Source: Paracoccaceae bacterium
GTDB lineage: Bacteria; Pseudomonadota; Alphaproteobacteria; Rhodobacterales; Rhodobacteraceae
DNA length: 56,616 nucleotides
Direction of reading: 5' to 3'
Assembly: GCA_002708925.1 (NCBI GenBank)
Contig: PAPN01000044.1
Location: forward strand, 1 to 56,616
Shown here: piece after piece, positions 17,682 to 26,595 of the stretch
Position numbering within the stretch: position 1 is the stretch's first letter
Layout: every line of letters begins with the position of its first letter
Position numbers and translations under genes: made by a program
The notes under the pieces: generated by a model
What the model was told of the DNA's origin: nothing
What the model saw: the letters and a program-made list of their open reading frames with translations, nothing else
The model's database searches: none

Positions 17682-17809
17682 GTGAGTGCGCGTTTTTCCA
17701 CCCCATAGTGATTTGCGGAACAGGGTGATGGACTCTTGAGGGAGGACGCGGGCGCAGACGCGCGTGCCCGCGCAAGAGGCTGTATCACACACACAAGCGG
17801 GGGCTCCCG

Positions 17810-20800
17810 ATGGTGACAGCCTTGAAGGCGACAACGGAACGGCGACGCTATAATCGCTGGGTCGCGAATGAAACGATGGAAGATTTCGCGCTGCGTTTCA
17901 CCGCTCGGCGGGCGCGCAGATGGAGCTATGGCCGCGTGGCGAACACCGCCATTGGCTCGATTTCTTTTCTCGCGCTCGAAGCGATTGGCGGCACCATCAC
18001 CCTGCTTTACGGATTCGACATCGCGGTGGCGGCGATCATGCTGGTGGGGCTGCTGCTGTTTCTGACCGGGCTGCCGATCAGCTACTATGCGGCCAAGCAC
18101 GGCGTGGATATTGATCTGCTGACGCGCGGCGCCGGGTTCGGTTATATCGGCTCGACTGTCACGTCGCTGATCTATGCCAGTTTTACCTTTATTTTCTTTG
18201 CGTTAGAGGCCGCAATTCTGGCCCTGGCCATGGAGTTCTGTTTCGGATTGCCGCTGATGCTGGGCTATCTGATTGCGGCGGTGGTGGTGATTCCGATGGT
18301 CGCCAAGGGGTTTACGAAAATCTCGGCTTTTCAGACCTGGACGCAGCCTCTGTGGGTGATTTTGCATATCCTGCCCTTCGTTCTGCTGGCTTTTGTCGGT
18401 TATGATTTCGACACCTGGACCAGCTTTCCGGGGCAGGAATCTGAGATCAAGGAACGCTCGACCATCCTGATGGTGGGGGCGGCGGCGGGGGTGGTGTTTT
18501 CACTGATCGCGCAGATCGGAGAACAGGTGGATTTCCTGCGTTTTCTGCCCGAGCCCAAGTCCCGCGCCGACCGTCGAAAATGGTGGGCCGCGCTGATCGC
18601 CGCCGGGCCGGGCTGGTCTGTTCTGGGGGTTCTGAAAATGCTGGCCGGATCCTATCTGGTGACGCTGGCGATCCGCGAATCTGTCCCCCTGGCCGAGGCC
18701 GCAGACCCGACTCGCATGTACTTTACCGCGTTTAATCAAGTAATTAACACGCCATGGTTGGTTTTGGGGTTGACCGGGATTTTCGTGATCCTGTCGCAGC
18801 TGAAGATTAACATCACCAATGCCTATGCCGGGTCGATCGCCTGGTCGAACTTCTTTTCGCGGCTGACACACAGCCATCCGGGCCGGGTTGTCTGGTTGGT
18901 GTTCAACGTGGCCATCGCGCTGATCCTGATGGAGCTGGGGGTCTTTGCCGCGCTGGAAAGTATCCTGGCGCTGTATTCGCATGTCGCTCTGTCGTGGATT
19001 GGGGCGCTGGTGGCCGATCTGGTGATCAACAAACCGCTGGGTCTCAGCCCTCGCGGGATCGAGTTCCGCCGCGCTCATCTGCATGATGTGAACCCGGTGG
19101 GGATTGGCGCCATGATCGCCGCCTGCGTGATCTCTTTGGTGGCGTATGCGGGTGCCTTGGGCGATCTGGCCGAGGCCCTGTCGACCGTGATCGCGCTGGG
19201 TACGGCCTTTGTGATGGCCCCGGTGATCGCCTATTGGACCAAGGGCAAATATTACATCGCGCGCCCCCCGGTGAATGCCGAACCGGGCCTGCATGAATGC
19301 TCGGTCTGTGAATACAAATTCGACGCCGAGGACATGACCCACTGCCCCTTCCATTCGGGGCCGATCTGTTCGCTATGCTGCACGTTGGACAGCGCTTGCC
19401 GCGACGCCTGCAAACCCGAGGCGCGCCTGGACAACACTCTTGCGGCCCTGACCCAGAGGATATTCCCCGCCCCGATCGCGCAAATGCTGATGTCGCGCCT
19501 GTCCATGTTCGCCATCGCCACGACCGGGCTGGCGCTGGGATTTGGCGGGCTGTTGCTGATGATCCGGGGCTTTCGTGACCAGACCAATTTCGACGCCGCA
19601 CTGACCATCATCTTCTGCGTGATGCTGATCGTTATCGGCATTTGCGTGTGGATGTTCATTCTGGCCCATGAAAGCCAGGCCAAAGCGCGCGAGGAAGCCT
19701 CGCGCCAGACAGAAAGCCTGCTACGCGAGATCCGCGCCCACGAACGCACCGACCGCGCCCTGCAAGAGGCCAAGGAAAAAGCCGAGGCCGCCAATCTGGC
19801 CAAGACCCGCTACATGAGCGGGCTCAGCCACGAGCTGCGCACGCCGTTGAACTCGATCTATGGCTTTGCTCAAATTTTAGAAAAAGACCCCCGCATCCCC
19901 GAGGAACGGCGCGGGGCGGTGACCACGATCCGCCGCTCTTCGGAGCATCTGGCAGGGCTGATCGAGGGACTGCTGGACATCAGCCGGATCGAGGCCGGCC
20001 GGCTGGAACTGACCCGCGACCGCATCAACCTGCGCACCTTCCTGCATCAGGTTGCCTCGATCTTCGAGGAAACCGCGCGCGAAAAGGGGCTGGAGTTCAG
20101 CATCAAAACCCGCGGCGTGCTGCCCGACTGGATCGCCTGCGATGAAAAACGCCTGCGCCAGATCATCATTAACCTGATGTCCAACGCGATCCGCTACACG
20201 CAACAGGGCGCGGTTCAGCTGACCCTGAATTACCGTAACGAGGTGGCCGTGATCGAGGTCTCGGACACCGGCACCGGCATCCCCGCACATGAGATTGATC
20301 GCATCTGGCGCCCGTTCGAACGCGGGCGGGGGGCGATTGCGGGGGGCTCGGGGCTGGGACTGACGATCACCAAGCTGCTGGTGGAAATCCTGGGCGGCGC
20401 GATCGAAGTCGAAAGCACACCGGGCAAGGGCAGCCTGTTCCGGGTGCGGATGATGCTGCCCTCGGTGGCCTATGACAAAGCCGCCCCGGCGGATGTGATC
20501 CGCACCTCGGCGGCGGGATATACCGGGCCACGCCGCACGCTGATGGTGGTGGATGACGACCTGAACCACCTGTCCCTGGTCGAGAATTATCTGACGCCCG
20601 TCGGGTTTTCGGTGCTGCAGGCGCCCAATGCGGAAATCGCACTGGAGATGCTGGGCGACATCCGGCCCGAACTGTTCATTCTGGACATCGACATGCCCGG
20701 CATGGACGGCTGGCAACTGGCGCACGAGCTGCGCGAGGGGATGCACGCGACCACGCCGATCATCATGATTTCGGGCCATGCCTCGGATGCGCAGAAACCT

Positions 20801-21148
20801 GTCGCGCGCTCGGCCTTGTGTGATGCGTTCATCGCCAAACCCTATAACCTGGACGATCTGCTGCTGCGCATCTGCGCGCTGCTCAAGGTCGAGCTGGTGC
20901 CCGAAGCCCTGCCCTCGGCCTCGGTTGCGGCCTCGGCGGTGCAGACGATCAAACGCTCCGACGCGCTGTTCATTCTGGAAATGGCCGAAATTGGCCATAC
21001 CAAGGCGATCCGCGACAAGATCACCGCCCTGGAACAGGCCGGGGCGATTCCGCTGGATCTGAGCCTCTCGTTGCGGCGCCGGATTGATCAGTTCGACATG
21101 ACCGGCGTCCGCAATCTTATCAGAAAGGCCGACCAACATGCTGCTTGA
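17810..21148 (+). CDS. NCS1-permease/hybrid histidine kinase/receiver fusion (transporter-like sensor)
   Basis: A 1112-residue inner-membrane sensor. Residues about 20-470 form a twelve-helix NCS1 (cytosine/purine/allantoin-type) permease fold, from SYGRVANTAIGSISFLALEA to ALGTAFVMAPVIAYWTKGKY. A Cys/His-rich segment beginning at Cys497 (CSVCEYKF, HCPFHSGPICSLCC, CRDACK) probably binds metal. Two more membrane helices (about 560-625) and a coiled coil lead to a kinase core: H-box FSHELRTPLNS-like with His674, N-box NLMSNAIRYT, G-boxes DTGTGIP and GSGLGLT. A receiver (about 910-1030) has acidic residues at 915-917 and phospho-acceptor Asp959. A helical tail follows. It is divergent from the urt-fmd operon and overlaps a LuxR regulator gene, so it probably senses urea or amides. 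Ligand is inferred. Confidence 0.88.
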   Translation: MVTALKATTERRRYNRWVANETMEDFALRFTARRARRWSYGRVANTAIGSISFLALEAIGGTITLLYGFDIAVAAIMLVGLLLFLTGLPISYYAAKHGVDIDLLTRGAGFGYIGSTVTSLIYASFTFIFFALEAAILALAMEFCFGLPLMLGYLIAAVVVIPMVAKGFTKISAFQTWTQPLWVILHILPFVLLAFVGYDFDTWTSFPGQESEIKERSTILMVGAAAGVVFSLIAQIGEQVDFLRFLPEPKSRADRRKWWAALIAAGPGWSVLGVLKMLAGSYLVTLAIRESVPLAEAADPTRMYFTAFNQVINTPWLVLGLTGIFVILSQLKINITNAYAGSIAWSNFFSRLTHSHPGRVVWLVFNVAIALILMELGVFAALESILALYSHVALSWIGALVADLVINKPLGLSPRGIEFRRAHLHDVNPVGIGAMIAACVISLVAYAGALGDLAEALSTVIALGTAFVMAPVIAYWTKGKYYIARPPVNAEPGLHECSVCEYKFDAEDMTHCPFHSGPICSLCCTLDSACRDACKPEARLDNTLAALTQRIFPAPIAQMLMSRLSMFAIATTGLALGFGGLLLMIRGFRDQTNFDAALTIIFCVMLIVIGICVWMFILAHESQAKAREEASRQTESLLREIRAHERTDRALQEAKEKAEAANLAKTRYMSGLSHELRTPLNSIYGFAQILEKDPRIPEERRGAVTTIRRSSEHLAGLIEGLLDISRIEAGRLELTRDRINLRTFLHQVASIFEETAREKGLEFSIKTRGVLPDWIACDEKRLRQIIINLMSNAIRYTQQGAVQLTLNYRNEVAVIEVSDTGTGIPAHEIDRIWRPFERGRGAIAGGSGLGLTITKLLVEILGGAIEVESTPGKGSLFRVRMMLPSVAYDKAAPADVIRTSAAGYTGPRRTLMVVDDDLNHLSLVENYLTPVGFSVLQAPNAEIALEMLGDIRPELFILDIDMPGMDGWQLAHELREGMHATTPIIMISGHASDAQKPVARSALCDAFIAKPYNLDDLLLRICALLKVELVPEALPSASVAASAVQTIKRSDALFILEMAEIGHTKAIRDKITALEQAGAIPLDLSLSLRRRIDQFDMTGVRNLIRKADQHAA

Positions 21149-22049
21149 TCCGAACACGCATAATATCGCCCTGGTGGTGGATGACAGCCCCGAAGCGCTG
21201 GAGTTCGTCACAGCCGCGCTGGAGGAAATCGGCATGACGGTACTGGCCGCCCGTGACGGGGCCGCCGCGATCGAGCTGGTCAAACGCGTGCAGCCCGATG
21301 TGATCATGATGGACGCGATGATGCCCGGCATGGACGGATTCGCGGCCTGCGCGACTCTGAAAACCGCCCCCCATGCCACGGATGCGCCGATCATCTTCAT
21401 GACCGGGCTGAATGACCGTGACAGCATCGTGCGCGGGCTGAAAAGCGGCGGCGTGGACTACATCACCAAACCGGTAGAGCTTGAAGAAATGATCGCGCGG
21501 GTCACCGTTCACGTGCTGAACTCGAAGATGATGCGCAGCGCACGCGAGGCGCTGGACAGTTTCGGGCGCGCTGTTCTGGCGATTGACCCGCAAGGCCGGG
21601 TCATCTGGGGATCGCCGCGGGCCTATGATCTGCTGGGCACTGCCGGCTTGGCCCAGACCAAGCAATTCTCCCCCCAGGCCCCGGTTATGGGCTGGCTGAC
21701 CCATTCCAGCGCGCAGCCCGTGTCGGGCACTCTGCCGCTGGAATGGAAGGGGCTGCGCCTGACCTATATCGGGCGCTCGTCGGTGGGGGAAATGCTGGTG
21801 CGCCTGTGCACGGCCTCGGATGAACGCCCCCACGACATCCTGACCAAAGAGCTGAACCTGACCGAACGCGAGGGCGAGGTTCTGTACTGGCTGTCACAGG
21901 GCAAATCCAACCGCGACATCGCCGAGATCCTGTCGCTGAGCGCCCGCACCGTGAACAAGCATCTGGAGACGATTTTTCAGAAACTGGGGGTCGAGAACCG
22001 CACCTCGGCGGCCATCATCGCGGATCGCAAACTAAGCGACAAGCTCTGA
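21138..22049 (+). CDS. LuxR-family response regulator
   Basis: A 303-residue regulator. Residues 8-125 are a receiver domain with acidic residues Asp15-Asp16, phospho-acceptor Asp59 (MMDAMMPGMDG) and Lys in YITKPVELEE. A middle segment (about 140-225) looks like a small PAS-type domain (GRAVLAIDPQGRVIWGSPRA). The C-terminus (about 235-295) is a LuxR helix-turn-helix (LTEREGEVLYWLSQGKSNRD, then ARTVNKHLETIFQKLGVENR). It overlaps the sensor gene by 11 bp, so the two form one two-component system. The nearest target is the urt-fmd promoter. Confidence 0.92.
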   Translation: MLLDPNTHNIALVVDDSPEALEFVTAALEEIGMTVLAARDGAAAIELVKRVQPDVIMMDAMMPGMDGFAACATLKTAPHATDAPIIFMTGLNDRDSIVRGLKSGGVDYITKPVELEEMIARVTVHVLNSKMMRSAREALDSFGRAVLAIDPQGRVIWGSPRAYDLLGTAGLAQTKQFSPQAPVMGWLTHSSAQPVSGTLPLEWKGLRLTYIGRSSVGEMLVRLCTASDERPHDILTKELNLTEREGEVLYWLSQGKSNRDIAEILSLSARTVNKHLETIFQKLGVENRTSAAIIADRKLSDKL

Positions 22050-22170
22050 CACCTCTCTGACCCGCATCTCCCGGCTCTGGGCCTGCGGGCGCTTTCCCAC
22101 AACATTAACGCTTTGCTTACGCCCTGTTCACGGGGCAATCACGCACGCCTGTTTGGCTAAGGACAGCGGC

Positions 22171-22212
22171 TGAAACCGCCATGTTCTTTGTGCGGATTCC
22201 GGGCGGTTTTCA
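22171..22212 (+). terminator. Possible terminator after the two-component system
   Basis: TGAAACCGCC (22171-22180) pairs with GGCGGTTTTCA (22202-22212, one extra T) across a 21-nt loop. The pairing is seen; termination is a guess since the loop is large and there is no long T-run. Confidence 0.35.
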
Positions 22213-22277
22213 ACCCGGCAGCCGTTTCCCGATGCCCCGCGTGCCGATCTGTACGCGCCCAAAAACAGGAGCCCAAA

Positions 22278-22508
22278 ATGCCCAAAATGCAGACCGCCCA
22301 ACCGGCCCGTAAGGTTTATGGCAGCACCGCCGCGGCGGCCTTTGCCTCGGTTCTGATCCTGCTGGTGGAAAGGATGTCCGCCGCGCCCCTGCCCGATGGC
22401 TTGGACACCGCGATCATGACCCTGGTGGTGTTCGCCGCCGGATATTTCATCCCGCCCGCCGCCATCGACCAGGTGATCGAAACCCCTCTGCGCACAGGAG
22501 ACACGTAA
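22278..22508 (+). CDS. Small two-helix membrane protein (holin-like)
   Basis: A 76-residue protein beginning MPKMQTAQPARKVYGSTAAA, with two hydrophobic helices (about 14-34 and 42-60) joined by a Pro-rich turn, ending in AAGYFIPPAAIDQVIETPLR. The pattern of a basic N-terminus, two helices and a YxxPP end resembles small holin-like membrane proteins of phages and bacterial chromosomes; that is a resemblance, not an assignment. The start was placed at 22278 after CAGGAGCCCAAA; the frame is open further upstream without protein-like composition. Its stop overlaps the next start (TAATG), so it is coupled to the lipoprotein gene. Confidence 0.7.
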   Translation: MPKMQTAQPARKVYGSTAAAAFASVLILLVERMSAAPLPDGLDTAIMTLVVFAAGYFIPPAAIDQVIETPLRTGDT

Positions 22509-23437
22509 TGAACATTCCCGCTTGCAAGCGTTCGCTGGCCATTGTGCTGCTGTGCGGCACCGCCGCTTGTACCACCCCGGACCTGTCCGGCCAGATCGTG
22601 CAGGTGTCCAAAATGCTGGACGACACGGTCAAGACCACCGGGCCCGCACTGCAAAAGGCCGCCGAGGCCGAACGCCAGGCCTTGTTGCGGCAGGCCGCGC
22701 GATCTCACAAGACGGCGGTCACCCTGCCCAAGGGGTGCCGCCAGATCATAGAGGGCGAGCTGGCAAAAAGCGTGGCCCATTGTCATATCCAATATCATAT
22801 CGCCCCCCAGGACAGAGCGGATTCGCCCATCCTGGTCAGCCGGGCCCTGGTCGCGATGCAGACCTATTTTGCGGTGCTCGGGCAGATTGCAACCACGGAT
22901 TCGCCCGATCAGATAAAGGCAAACAGCGCCTCGCTGCTGGGCGCGCTGGCCAGCGCCGCGAATGCCGGTGACTTTGCTCCGCTGACCGGCCTGCACGCTC
23001 TTGTAGAGGGGCGCGGCGGGGCGCTCTCGGCCACTGCGGGGTTCTTTGCGGATCAGGCCCGTATCCGCGCCCTGCGCCGCACCATCAAAGACGCCGATCC
23101 GCACCTGAGCAAACTGGTCACCAACAGTCACGAGCTGTTCACCCAATTGGGCGACACGGTCAAGATCCGGCGCGATGCTGTTTCGGATTCGATGGACGCC
23201 TACACGCTGGCCCTGTCTCAACAGGATACAGCCGCCCAGATCATGGCCGTCAACAAACTGCAAAAGGCCGTCCAGGCAATGCACACCCAAGAGAAGGTCT
23301 CGCCCATCCGGCGCCTGCACCTGGCCTATGACATGCACCGCGCCATGCTGACACGGCTGGAGGGCGGCCCCAGCCTGACCGAGCTAAACACCCTGACAAC
23401 GCAAGTTGCCGCAATCGTCACCCTGCTGGAGGAGTAA
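22508..23437 (+). CDS. Lipoprotein of unknown function
   Basis: A 309-residue exported protein. The N-terminus MNIPACKRSLAIVLLCGTAAC has a signal peptide and a lipobox ending in Cys21, so lipid anchoring is expected. Thr at +2 and Thr at +3 do not suggest inner-membrane retention, so the outer membrane is likely if E. coli-type sorting applies. The mature part is mainly helical, with charged helices around LSKLVTNSHELFTQLGDTVK and QDTAAQIMAVNKLQKAVQAM. I recognise no domain. Second gene of a four-gene run, 3 bp before the next gene. Confidence 0.75.
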   Translation: MNIPACKRSLAIVLLCGTAACTTPDLSGQIVQVSKMLDDTVKTTGPALQKAAEAERQALLRQAARSHKTAVTLPKGCRQIIEGELAKSVAHCHIQYHIAPQDRADSPILVSRALVAMQTYFAVLGQIATTDSPDQIKANSASLLGALASAANAGDFAPLTGLHALVEGRGGALSATAGFFADQARIRALRRTIKDADPHLSKLVTNSHELFTQLGDTVKIRRDAVSDSMDAYTLALSQQDTAAQIMAVNKLQKAVQAMHTQEKVSPIRRLHLAYDMHRAMLTRLEGGPSLTELNTLTTQVAAIVTLLEE

Positions 23438-23440
23438 CCC

Positions 23441-23797
23441 ATGCCCAATCCCAAACAAACCGCCCTGGCCAAGCTGAGCAGCCTGAAAATCTCGATCTTC
23501 AATGCGATGGCCGAATTGGAAATCCACGCCGAAACCGCCCTGGCCGCCGGACGTCAGGATGAACACACCGCGATGATGCTGAAACTGGGCGAGCTGGGCC
23601 GCAGCGCCCGCAAAATCCGTGATGCCGAGGACAAAATCCGCGCCTCAATGCCGATCGCGGACACGATCTCGGCCCTGGATGACGTGGCCGCTCAGGCGCG
23701 CACAACCCTCAAACGCCTGAAGAAAACAGCCGACGTACTGGAGGAAATCGCGACCCTGATCAAGATTGTCGGAAATCTGAGCACCATACTGACCTAG
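23441..23797 (+). CDS. Small helical protein of unknown function
   Basis: A 118-residue protein without signal peptide or membrane helix. Almost all of it is predicted amphipathic helix, with heptad-like spacing in LAKLSSLKISIFNAMAELEI and in TTLKRLKKTADVLEEIATLI. It is rich in Ala, Lys and Glu. It could be a cytosolic or exported partner of the neighbouring membrane proteins; a non-classical route would be needed for export. Spacing (3 bp after the lipoprotein gene) shows it is part of the same operon. Confidence 0.7.
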   Translation: MPNPKQTALAKLSSLKISIFNAMAELEIHAETALAAGRQDEHTAMMLKLGELGRSARKIRDAEDKIRASMPIADTISALDDVAAQARTTLKRLKKTADVLEEIATLIKIVGNLSTILT

Positions 23798-23837
23798 CCC
23801 TTCGCCTTCTTACCCATCGCAACGAAAGGACATTTTC

Positions 23838-25178
23838 ATGCCCCCGGCAGATCACACGCCCCCCGCCGAGCCCCACAAAAACATCCAACAGGTCAACGAG
23901 GACATCACCGAACAAAAGGCCAGCCTGCAAGCGGCGCTCTCGCAGGTGCAAGACACCCAGGATGACATCCGCCGGCAGGTGGATGCCTACGCGCTGGAAG
24001 TCGCCAGCCGGCGCGGATACGAACGCACGGTCGGGCTGGTCATGACAGCCGGGGCCGCGTTGTCCATTGGTGTCGGCGTCTTCTTCAGCTTTATGGGCAT
24101 GAGCAAGCTCAGCGATTTCGAAGATCGGGTTCAGGCCTTCGCAGACAAGGCCGACAAAACCGAAACGCAGATGGACGACGAAATCGAGAAATTCACAACG
24201 ACGATGGACACGACCATCGACAACAAGATCGCTTTGTTCCTGAATCGTAGCAAAAAACAATCCGACCGTTACCAGGAACAGTTCGCCAAAACAGACGCGT
24301 TAATCCGCAAACTGCAAGCTGCCGAAATCCGCTGGCAACAGATCAAACCCGCGCTGGACGGTCTGGACGGGTATGACCCCGACGAAGACCTGAAAGGCGA
24401 TTTCGAAAGGCTGACCGCAGATACAAAGACGTTCAGCCGCGCCGAAAAAGTCGGCATTGTGCGGCGGATCAGCGACCACCTGCGCGAGGTCGAGCGCAAC
24501 GGCGATGTGATATTGCAATTCACGCCAGACGACATTTTCAACGCCGCGCAAATGGCGCGGGGGCTGAAACGTGTGGATCTGGAAAAGGCGCTGGTACAGG
24601 CCGCCTATGAGCTGGACAGTTCCTCGCTGGCGACACAGGCGCAATATCTGCAATTGCAGACCCGGCTGGGGCCGCTGGATCAGCGCGAAGCGCGCTTTGG
24701 GCAATTGATGGGGCTTATTGCTCAGCCCAGCATGGACGCGCCGCATATCGTGCTGGCCGAGGCCTGGAACGCCGCCGAAGGGCAGCGCCGCTATACCGAT
24801 TTCCTGGCCGCCGTCGATGCGCGCATCCTGGCCGCTCAGGCCGATACGGATATGTTCTTGCCCTCGCATTTCCATGCCATCAAGGGAAACGCCCATCAGC
24901 GGCGCGGACTGCCGAACGAGCTGCCGATTGCCATGCGCAGCTATATCCACGCGATCGAACAACTGGCCAAAGAGGGCACCCACACCCAATGGGCCGTCGC
25001 GACGATACGCGACACGGTAGAGGGACTGGAGCAATTGCTGCTAAGCGGTGTGGACATCTCGCCCGCGCTGCGCGCAGCAGAGCGCAGCGGGATTCCGGAT
25101 CTGAACAACGCGCTGAAGAAAAAGCTTCAGTCTTTCCTCCAGACAGCCGCGCCAGTCGCGCTGACACAGGTCCAATAG
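23838..25178 (+). CDS. Membrane-anchored coiled-coil protein of unknown function
   Basis: A 446-residue protein. Residues about 15-60 form a coiled coil (EQKASLQAALSQVQDTQDDI). One membrane helix follows at about 64-86 (TVGLVMTAGAALSIGVGVFF). Residues about 92-160 form a second, charged coiled coil (FADKADKTETQMDDEIEKF). The remaining ~280 residues are helical and may form TPR-like repeats (LEKALVQAAYELDSSSLATQ, YTDFLAAVDARILAAQADTD). No catalytic motif is visible. It has GAAAGGACATTTTC before the start. Last gene of the four-gene cluster; architecture suggests a scaffold in the inner membrane. Confidence 0.75.
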   Translation: MPPADHTPPAEPHKNIQQVNEDITEQKASLQAALSQVQDTQDDIRRQVDAYALEVASRRGYERTVGLVMTAGAALSIGVGVFFSFMGMSKLSDFEDRVQAFADKADKTETQMDDEIEKFTTTMDTTIDNKIALFLNRSKKQSDRYQEQFAKTDALIRKLQAAEIRWQQIKPALDGLDGYDPDEDLKGDFERLTADTKTFSRAEKVGIVRRISDHLREVERNGDVILQFTPDDIFNAAQMARGLKRVDLEKALVQAAYELDSSSLATQAQYLQLQTRLGPLDQREARFGQLMGLIAQPSMDAPHIVLAEAWNAAEGQRRYTDFLAAVDARILAAQADTDMFLPSHFHAIKGNAHQRRGLPNELPIAMRSYIHAIEQLAKEGTHTQWAVATIRDTVEGLEQLLLSGVDISPALRAAERSGIPDLNNALKKKLQSFLQTAAPVALTQVQ

Positions 25179-25305
25179 CCCACCGGATGGGGACGCCGCC
25201 GGTTCCTCGCATAATCTGTCTGCCCGCGGATGCTGCGGCACTTTGGTCGCCTTTCGGTCTGCGGGATCAGCCCCTATGGTGGCCGCGTATCCAGAAGGAG
25301 AACCG

Positions 25306-25653
25306 ATGACAGAGCAAGCCGGAAAAGTGGTGGTAACAGAGGCCGCCCTGGAGCTTCTGGGCCAGATCCGCGCGGACTATGGTGCCGTCGTTTTCAAGAT
25401 TTCGGCCGGGTGCTGCGATGGCAGCGGCCCGATGGTTTACCGGGTCAGCGATGCGTTCATCGGCGTGAACGACATTTTGCTGGGCACCGCCGATGACGCG
25501 GAAATCTGGGCGGCCCCCACGATTGCCAAACTGTGGGAAAACTCGCAGATGATTCTGGACGCGGGCCCCGGCAGCGGTGCCGGTTTCAGCCTGGACGCCG
25601 GCCGTAAAACGCATTTTCTGACCAGGGCGCGCATCCTGTCTGACAGCCGCTGA
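25306..25653 (+). CDS. DUF779 family protein
   Basis: A 115-residue protein with the DUF779 signature FKISAGCCDGSGPMVYRVSD (residues about 25-45), including the conserved Cys-Cys pair, and a C-terminal strand FSLDAGRKTHFLTRARILSD. In other bacteria the family is encoded next to aldehyde dehydrogenases and may assist them; no such gene is adjacent here. The start at 25306 has a good AGAAGGAG ribosome site; the frame upstream is not protein-like. It converges on the phosphodiesterase gene. Confidence 0.85.
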   Translation: MTEQAGKVVVTEAALELLGQIRADYGAVVFKISAGCCDGSGPMVYRVSDAFIGVNDILLGTADDAEIWAAPTIAKLWENSQMILDAGPGSGAGFSLDAGRKTHFLTRARILSDSR

Positions 25654-25680
25654 CCCGCCGCGCCCTGCGGCAACCGTTCA

Positions 25681-25695
25681 GCCCCCTTTGGGGGC
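25681..25695. terminator. Small hairpin between convergent genes
   Basis: GCCCCC (25681-25686), TTT, GGGGGC (25690-25695) forms a tight 6-bp stem between the DUF779 and phosphodiesterase stops. There is no T-run, so termination is uncertain. Confidence 0.4.
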
Positions 25696-25703
25696 GCCGG
25701 GGC

Positions 25704-26534
25704 TTATTCAGCGGCCTGGCCGGGTTTGGACCAGTCCTCCCAGCTTGTGCCGGTCCTGATGACGGGGCCGTCCCAGGCAAAGGGGATCTGGTGAATAATC
25801 GTCTGCTCTGGACCGGCCAAGATCACGCAATAGGCCGGCGCCATCGGAGCGCCCTGCAACAGGTCGGGTTCATGCAGATCGGGGATGGATTGGTTCCCTG
25901 TCGAGGGAACAGAGGCGAAGCGCACCCCCGCCCAGCCCCCGTGAACCGGCGCATGGACATGGCCGAAATGCAGATAGTCGATCTTGGGCGCATATTCCCG
26001 GATCAGGGCCTCGAACGGGCCACGATCCGCCGCGTTCAGCGCAATCTTATCCTCGGCAGGCAGGCCCAGCGGCATCGGATTATGGTGCATGAACAAACGC
26101 GCACGCGTGCAGGCGGCCAGCTCGTCCCGCAGCCAGCCGCGCCGCGCCGCGCAAAAATGCCCCGCATGGGTGCGCGCCCCCACGCTATCCAGATAGATAA
26201 AGCGCGTGTCCCCAATCGTTTCGGCATGATTGACGAAACCGTTGGCATCAGTCGGCTGACCGTCAAAGACCTTTAGAAACGTGTCGCGATCATCGTGATT
26301 TCCGATCATCAGGCGCACCGGGACCGACATATCGGCCAGCGCGGCTTGCAACGCATCATAGGCCCCCCGTTCCCCCCAATGCGCCAGATCGCCGGTGATG
26401 ACGATCCGCGCCGCATCCGCATGATGCGCGGCCATATCCGCAAAAGCCAGCGCCAGCCGCTCATGAGGGTCCAGCCCGCCCATCGGCTCGCCGGGAAGGG
26501 TAAGGTGAATGTCGGAAATATGGATGATTTTCAT
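25704..26534 (-). CDS. Metallophosphoesterase, GpdQ/CpdA-like (class III phosphodiesterase)
   Basis: A 276-residue dinuclear metal phosphodiesterase. All family blocks are visible: DIHL (Asp and His), GDLAH (Asp), GNHDDRDTF (Asn and His), MHHNPMPLG (His), and GHVHAPVHGG (two His). This set fits the GpdQ/CpdA branch, whose members cleave glycerophosphodiesters or cyclic nucleotides. It is the last gene of the ugp-like operon, 61 bp after ugpB, so glycerophosphodiester cleavage after uptake is the best guess. No signal peptide, so cytosolic. Cyclic AMP remains possible as a substrate. Confidence 0.85.
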   Translation of the reverse strand: MKIIHISDIHLTLPGEPMGGLDPHERLALAFADMAAHHADAARIVITGDLAHWGERGAYDALQAALADMSVPVRLMIGNHDDRDTFLKVFDGQPTDANGFVNHAETIGDTRFIYLDSVGARTHAGHFCAARRGWLRDELAACTRARLFMHHNPMPLGLPAEDKIALNAADRGPFEALIREYAPKIDYLHFGHVHAPVHGGWAGVRFASVPSTGNQSIPDLHEPDLLQGAPMAPAYCVILAGPEQTIIHQIPFAWDGPVIRTGTSWEDWSKPGQAAE

Positions 26535-26595
26535 AACGCGTCCTGAGCGAAAAAAGCCCGGCCGCCCACATCATGCAGGCGACCGGAAAGGCAGG

